Below the pieces are notes generated by a model. It had not been told where the DNA came from and searched no databases. It worked only from the letters and a program-made list of their open reading frames with translations. Shown in pieces: positions 60,492 to 64,000 of a stretch of DNA of 64,000 nt. Source of the DNA: Paractinoplanes ferrugineus (GTDB lineage: Bacteria > Actinomycetota > Actinomycetes > Mycobacteriales > Micromonosporaceae); the NCBI RefSeq assembly GCF_016862195.1, contig NZ_BOMM01000001.1, positions 186,001 through 250,000 on the forward strand, read 5' to 3'. Position numbers and translations under genes: made by a program. The first letter of the stretch is position 1, and every line of letters begins with the position of its first letter.

Positions 60492-62108
60492 ATGACCCCT
60501 TGGTGGCGAGATGCTGTCATCTACCAGATCTATCCCCGCAGCTTCGCCGACCTCGACGGCGACGGCATCGGCGACCTGCCGGGCATCCGGAGCCGCCTGC
60601 CCTATCTGCGCGACCTCGGAGTCGACGCGGTCTGGCTCTCCCCCTTCTACCTCTCGCCCCAGGCCGACGCCGGCTACGACGTCGCCGACTACCGCACCGT
60701 CGACCCGATGTTCGGCACCCTCGACGACGCTCGCGGGCTGGTGACCGACGCGCACGAGCTGGGTCTGCGGGTGATCGTCGACCTGGTTCCCAACCACTCG
60801 TCCGACCAGCACGTCTGGTTCCAGCAGGCGCTGGCCGAAGGGCCCGGATCGCCGCTGCGCGCGCGCTACCACTTCCGCGACGGACGAGGCGACCAGCCGC
60901 CCAACGACTGGCCCTCGATCTTCGGCGGGCCGGCCTGGACCCGGGTCGACGACGGCCAGTGGTACCTGCACCTGTTCGCCCCGGAACAGCCGGACTTCAA
61001 CTGGGACCACCCCGCCGTCGCCGACGAATTCCGGACGATCCTGCGCTTCTGGCTCGACCTCGGCGTCGACGGATTCCGCATCGACGTCGCGCACGGCCTG
61101 GTCAAGGCGGCCGGGCTGCCGGACATCGGGCACGAGGCGACCTGGCACCTGCTCGACGTCGGCGAAAGCCCCTGCTTCGACCGCGACGGCGTGCACGACA
61201 TCTACCGCAGCTGGCGGACGATCCTCGACGAATACCCCGGCGACCGCATCGCGGTGGCCGAGGCGTGGGCCCCCACCCTGGACCGCGTGGCGAACTACGT
61301 CCGGCCCGACGAACTGCACCAGGCGTTCAACTTCAGCTACCTCGGCACCGCCTGGGACGCCGCCGCCCAACGCTCCATGATCGACGACTCGCTGGCCGCC
61401 ATGGCCGCCGTCGGCGCCCCCACCACCTGGACCCTGTCCAACCACGACGTGGTGCGCCACACCAACCGGCTGATGCGGCAGCACGACGGCGAGGTGGCCG
61501 GCAAGAAGCCCGTCGAGGTCGACCAGGAGGCCGGCCTGCGCCGTGCCCGCGCCGCCTCGCTGCTGCTCCTGGCCCTGCCCGGCTCCGCCTACCTCTATCA
61601 GGGCGAGGAGCTCGGCCTGCCCGAGGTCGTCGACCTGCCGCCGGAGGTACGCCAGGACCCGGCCTTCCACCGGGCCACCGGCCAGGACGGCTACCGCGAC
61701 GGTTGCCGGGTGCCGATCCCGTGGTCCGGCACAACCGCCCCGTACGGCTTCGGCCCCGAGGGCGGCCCCAGCTGGCTGCCCCAGCCCCCGTCGTGGGCCG
61801 AGCTGAGCGTGGCCGCCCAGGACGGCGTGGCCGGCTCCACCCTGACCATGTACCGCGACGCCTTGACCCTGCGCCGCAAGCTCTTCGCCGCCGCCGACAC
61901 GCTGACCTGGCAGGATGAGCCCGCCGGCCGGCTCACCTTCGACCGTGGCGACGCGTTCCGCTGCACGGTGAACATGAGCGCCGCCCCGGTCCGCGTCGAA
62001 GCGCCCGGCCAGGTGCTGCTGGCCAGCGCCCCGATCACAGTCGAGAACGGCGTAGCCACCCTCCCGCCGGACACCACCGTCTGGTGGTCCATCGGAAAAG
62101 TCCGGTGA
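60492..62108 (+). CDS. GH13 alpha-glucosidase (oligo-1,6-glucosidase type)
   Basis: 538 aa from the ATG at 60492. GH13 conserved regions: AVIYQIYPRSFADLDGDGIG, VIVDLVPNHSSDQH (region I), GVDGFRIDVAHG with the nucleophile D198 (region II), RIAVAEAW with the acid/base E257 (region III) and LSNHDVVRHTNR with D319 (region IV). A C-terminal beta domain ends WWSIGKVR. No signal peptide, so it acts in the cytoplasm on short imported alpha-glucosides. Likely controlled by the upstream LacI protein. Confidence 0.95.
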   Translation: MTPWWRDAVIYQIYPRSFADLDGDGIGDLPGIRSRLPYLRDLGVDAVWLSPFYLSPQADAGYDVADYRTVDPMFGTLDDARGLVTDAHELGLRVIVDLVPNHSSDQHVWFQQALAEGPGSPLRARYHFRDGRGDQPPNDWPSIFGGPAWTRVDDGQWYLHLFAPEQPDFNWDHPAVADEFRTILRFWLDLGVDGFRIDVAHGLVKAAGLPDIGHEATWHLLDVGESPCFDRDGVHDIYRSWRTILDEYPGDRIAVAEAWAPTLDRVANYVRPDELHQAFNFSYLGTAWDAAAQRSMIDDSLAAMAAVGAPTTWTLSNHDVVRHTNRLMRQHDGEVAGKKPVEVDQEAGLRRARAASLLLLALPGSAYLYQGEELGLPEVVDLPPEVRQDPAFHRATGQDGYRDGCRVPIPWSGTTAPYGFGPEGGPSWLPQPPSWAELSVAAQDGVAGSTLTMYRDALTLRRKLFAAADTLTWQDEPAGRLTFDRGDAFRCTVNMSAAPVRVEAPGQVLLASAPITVENGVATLPPDTTVWWSIGKVR

Positions 62109-62120
62109 CTTATCGTTGAC

Positions 62121-62220
62121 CGGTGAGCGAGCGCCGGCGATCCACCCGAGTCGCGTCAGCGGACCTCGGGTGAGCGAACGCCGACGATCGTTCACCCGAG
62201 TCGCGGTAAGCGGACATCGC
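62121..62220 (+). repeat. Imperfect direct duplication of the start of the next gene
   Basis: Copy A (62121-62167) and copy B (62168-62220) share GGTGAGCGA-CGCCG-CGATC, CACCCGAGTCGCG and AGCGGAC-TCG with a few substitutions; copy A lacks 3 bp and 1 bp. Copy B carries the probable GTG start of the SLOG-like gene. Copy A contains an equivalent GTG (62123) opening a 16-codon frame whose TGA overlaps that start (GTGA). Confidence 0.85.
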
Positions 62221-62676
62221 GGCCTGCCGTCCGACGTGGAGGCCTACGTCGCGGCCGAGATCGGACACGAACTCCGCCGCCTGACCGCCGACCACCACCA
62301 GCTGGTCGGCGTCTCCTGCCTGGCCGACGGCGCGGACCAGATCTTCGCCCGCGCCGTCCTGGCCGCCGGCGGCACCCTGGAAGCCGTCATCCCCGCCGAC
62401 GACTACCGTGCCGGACTGCCGCCGCAAGCCCGAGCCGGCCTCGACGACCTGCTGAATCGGGCGACCGCCGTTCTCCGCTGCCCGCACCCCCGGTCGACCC
62501 CCACCGCCTACATGGACGCCAGCCGCCTGATGATCGACCGCGCCGACCGCCTGATAGCCGTCTGGGACGGTCGCCCCGCCCGCTCCTTCGGCGGCACCGG
62601 CGACGTGGTCGACTACGCCCGCGAGAAGTCGATCCCCACCGTCGTGATCTGGCCCCCCGGCGTCACCCGAACCTAG
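62170..62676 (+). CDS. SLOG/Rossmann-like protein of unknown function
   Basis: 168 aa from the GTG at 62170; a farther upstream ATG (62116) is open but lies in the duplicated segment. Core: RVAVSGHRGLPSDVEAYVAA, then LVGVSCLADGADQIFARAVL, AVIPADDYRAGL, and YMDASRLMIDRADRLIAVWD ending DVVDYAREKSIPTVVIWPPG. The Gly-rich SGHRG and the ADGADQIFA stretch resemble LOG/SLOG nucleotide-binding families. No partner effector gene is adjacent, so a signalling or defence role is only a possibility. Confidence 0.7.
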   Translation: MSERRRSFTRVAVSGHRGLPSDVEAYVAAEIGHELRRLTADHHQLVGVSCLADGADQIFARAVLAAGGTLEAVIPADDYRAGLPPQARAGLDDLLNRATAVLRCPHPRSTPTAYMDASRLMIDRADRLIAVWDGRPARSFGGTGDVVDYAREKSIPTVVIWPPGVTRT

Positions 62677-63454
62677 CCCCGCTCCGGCTCCGGCTCCTGC
62701 TCCGCAGCGACCCTTTTTCACTGAGGATGGGGCCTCCCAGGCGAGACCCCTCTTTCACTGAAGTTGGGTTGGCCTTGGGCTTGTCGAGCAGCCGCCAACC
62801 GCCTTACGTCCGTTCTGCGGCAGTCGTCGAGGTGTTGTCGAGCCCTCAGCCCGCATGACCAGGTCATGTCGGCGACCAGCTCTTCCTTGACCAGGCCCGC
62901 TCGCCCGCAAGTCGCCGGGTGATGCCCCGTGCCACCACCGCACCGCCATTGCCACCGGCCGTCGCACTCCAGCCGGCCGCCTCACGGCGCGCTCGGGGCC
63001 GGCCGCCTCACGGCGCGCCCTTGACGTCGGCAACCTCACGGCGCGCCCTTGGGGTCGGCGACCCCGCCTGGTACTCGATGCTCCGAGTGGCCGGCATATT
63101 TCCTCGGGCTCGGGCTCGGGCTCGGGCCGGTCGTCTCGCGGCGGGTCGGGGACTTCCCCTGCGGTGGGCGTCCCGCATCGCCGCCTCGCGTTGGGGTTGA
63201 GGCTCGGCGGTGGGCTTTCCGCCTCACGATGGGGCTGGGCTCGGCGGTGGGCTTTCCGTCTCGCTGCCGGTTCGCCGGTGTGGTCATCTTGCGAAGGATG
63301 GCCCGGTTTGGTCGTCTCGCAGTGGGCGTCTCGGGCCGGACACGGTGGGGGTGGGCCGGCGTGGTCGGGCGGCCCCCCACGCGCATGCCGATGGGGCTCG
63401 CGCCGGCCGGGTCGCGGTGAGGCTCCCGCTAAGCGATATCGGGGTGTGGTCCCG
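62677..63454. repeat. Repeat-rich stretch without a credible gene
   Basis: 778 bp with several decayed tandem repeats: three 26-28-bp units with CCTCACGGCGCGC (62974-63055), four TCGGGC hexamers (63104-63127) and two 37-bp units starting GGCTCGGCGGTGGGCTTTCC (63201-63274). Short open frames exist on both strands but are low-complexity (Pro/Arg/Gly), lack ribosome binding sites and show no family pattern. Probably noncoding or a degraded gene. Confidence 0.65.
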
Positions 63455-63883
63455 CTACGTGGTGGTGGGTGGGGCGGTGAGCTCGGCGTATTCGGGTGAG
63501 CTCAGGAAAGTGCTGATCACCTCGGCGCTGCCGGGGGTGAACGGGCGGGCGAGGGCCGAGGCGGCGGGGATGAAGAGCATGGCGGCGCCTTCGCCGAGGA
63601 CCACGTCGGACTGGGTGGCGGTGGTGGGGCCGTAGAAGTAGTGCTTGAGGCGGTGCTGGGGGGCGAGTTTCTGGGTGGTGAAGGGGCGCAGTGGGGTGGC
63701 GGGGCGCAGGGACGTCTCCTCCCACAGTTCGCGTTCGGCGGCTTCGAGGGGGGTTTCGCCGGGCTCGATGGCGCCGCCGGGCAGGCCCCAGACGTTGGGG
63801 TAGTAGGGCGCTTGGTCGTCGCGTAGTTGCAGCAGCAGGGCGCCGGACCGGGCGACCAGCAAGACGCAGGCGATCCGGAGCAT
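63455..63883 (-). CDS. Nudix hydrolase
   Basis: 142 aa from the ATG at 63881-63883. Nudix box: GGAIEPGETPLEAAERELWE followed by ETSL, where the usual final Gly is Ser. The N-terminus (IACVLLVARSGALLLQLRDD) and PNVWGLPGG are typical MutT-like. Probable hydrolysis of nucleotide or sugar-nucleotide diphosphates. Its ATG overlaps the stop of the upstream gene (TGATG), so it is the second gene of an operon that extends past the window. Confidence 0.88.
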   Translation of the reverse strand: MLRIACVLLVARSGALLLQLRDDQAPYYPNVWGLPGGAIEPGETPLEAAERELWEETSLRPATPLRPFTTQKLAPQHRLKHYFYGPTTATQSDVVLGEGAAMLFIPAASALARPFTPGSAEVISTFLSSPEYAELTAPPTTT

Positions 63884-64000
63884 CAGCTCTTGCCCAGGCG
63901 TTGCAGGGCGCCCAGCGCCACCTCCGGTTTGGTGGTGTACCAGAACGGGGGCAGTGACTTGCGCAGGAAAGCGCCGTAACCGCGGGCGGTCTCGAGGCGG
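63883..64000 (-). CDS. C-terminal end of a gene extending past the window
   Basis: The last 38 codons only; the stop TGA is at 63883-63885. The visible end reads LETARGYGAFLRKSLPPFWY then TTKPEVALGALQRLGKS. I do not recognise the family from this piece. Coupling to the Nudix gene (overlap of one base) suggests related function. Confidence 0.6.
   Translation of the reverse strand, partial: RLETARGYGAFLRKSLPPFWYTTKPEVALGALQRLGKS

Noticed and set aside
63036-63386. 116-codon minus-strand frame in the repeat region
   Set aside because: Pro/Arg/Thr low-complexity, overlaps tandem repeats, no start signal.

Overview
The window is chromosomal DNA from a high-GC actinomycete. Evidence is the strong third-position GC bias, many GTG/TTG starts, a mycothiol synthase (mshD), a GlnR-type regulator, an ESX/WXG100 toxin cassette, an HrcA/CIRCE-controlled groEL and Streptomyces-type PHO boxes. 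Gene content resembles Micromonosporaceae (Actinoplanes-like), but that placement is inference. No rRNA, tRNA, CRISPR array, transposase or prophage was seen.

Layout. 1-12.4 kb: a truncated TetR regulator with two operator copies and a divergent SnoaL-like gene; a GNAT, an LtrA-family membrane protein, a secreted Ala/Pro-rich protein, a two-RCK ion channel, a DUF4032 protein, a secreted serine protease and a PAP2 phosphatase; then an amino-sugar operon (SIS isomerase/deaminase, ROK kinase, nagA) divergent from a DeoR/GlpR regulator. 12.4-14.4 kb: a compact WXG100 - polymorphic toxin - CdiI-type immunity cassette behind a perfect 20-bp palindrome. 14.4-22.7 kb: two ABC export systems flanking a CDC48-like AAA ATPase. 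The second system has an ATPase subunit fused to an extracytoplasmic alpha/beta hydrolase. 22.7-28 kb: a SAM riboswitch in front of a threonine-synthase-family gene (possibly a homocysteine-forming MetM-type enzyme), then groEL with two CIRCE operators and a strong terminator.

28-38.7 kb holds two tandem paralogous giant cell-wall proteins (about 1,790 and 1,730 aa), each with twelve cadherin/Ig-like repeats and a C-terminal sorting signal (LARTG in one, LPVTG in the other). 38.7-47.5 kb: a tandem GNAT, glpD, DUF4031, an HD hydrolase, a FUSC protein, a PrsW-type protease, a divergent GroES-like protein and an AI-2E-type permease.

47.5-57.5 kb matches the mycobacterial order sseC - cysA2 - lmeA - glnR - mshD - phosphate transport. 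The rhodanese operon is preceded by an unlisted 25-codon leader peptide with three Cys codons and by a hairpin that sequesters its ribosome binding site. The pstSCAB operon has PHO-box repeats upstream. 57.5-64 kb: Nudix hydrolases, a Gfo/Idh/MocA oxidoreductase, a LacI regulator whose stop codon lies in a 12-bp palindrome ahead of a GH13 glucosidase, a SLOG-like protein with a duplicated gene start, and a repeat-rich non-coding stretch.

Themes: sulfur control by two RNA-level devices (SAM riboswitch, Cys leader), phosphate and nitrogen control side by side, cell-surface display, and inter-bacterial competition. All assignments come from reading the sequence; no database search was run.
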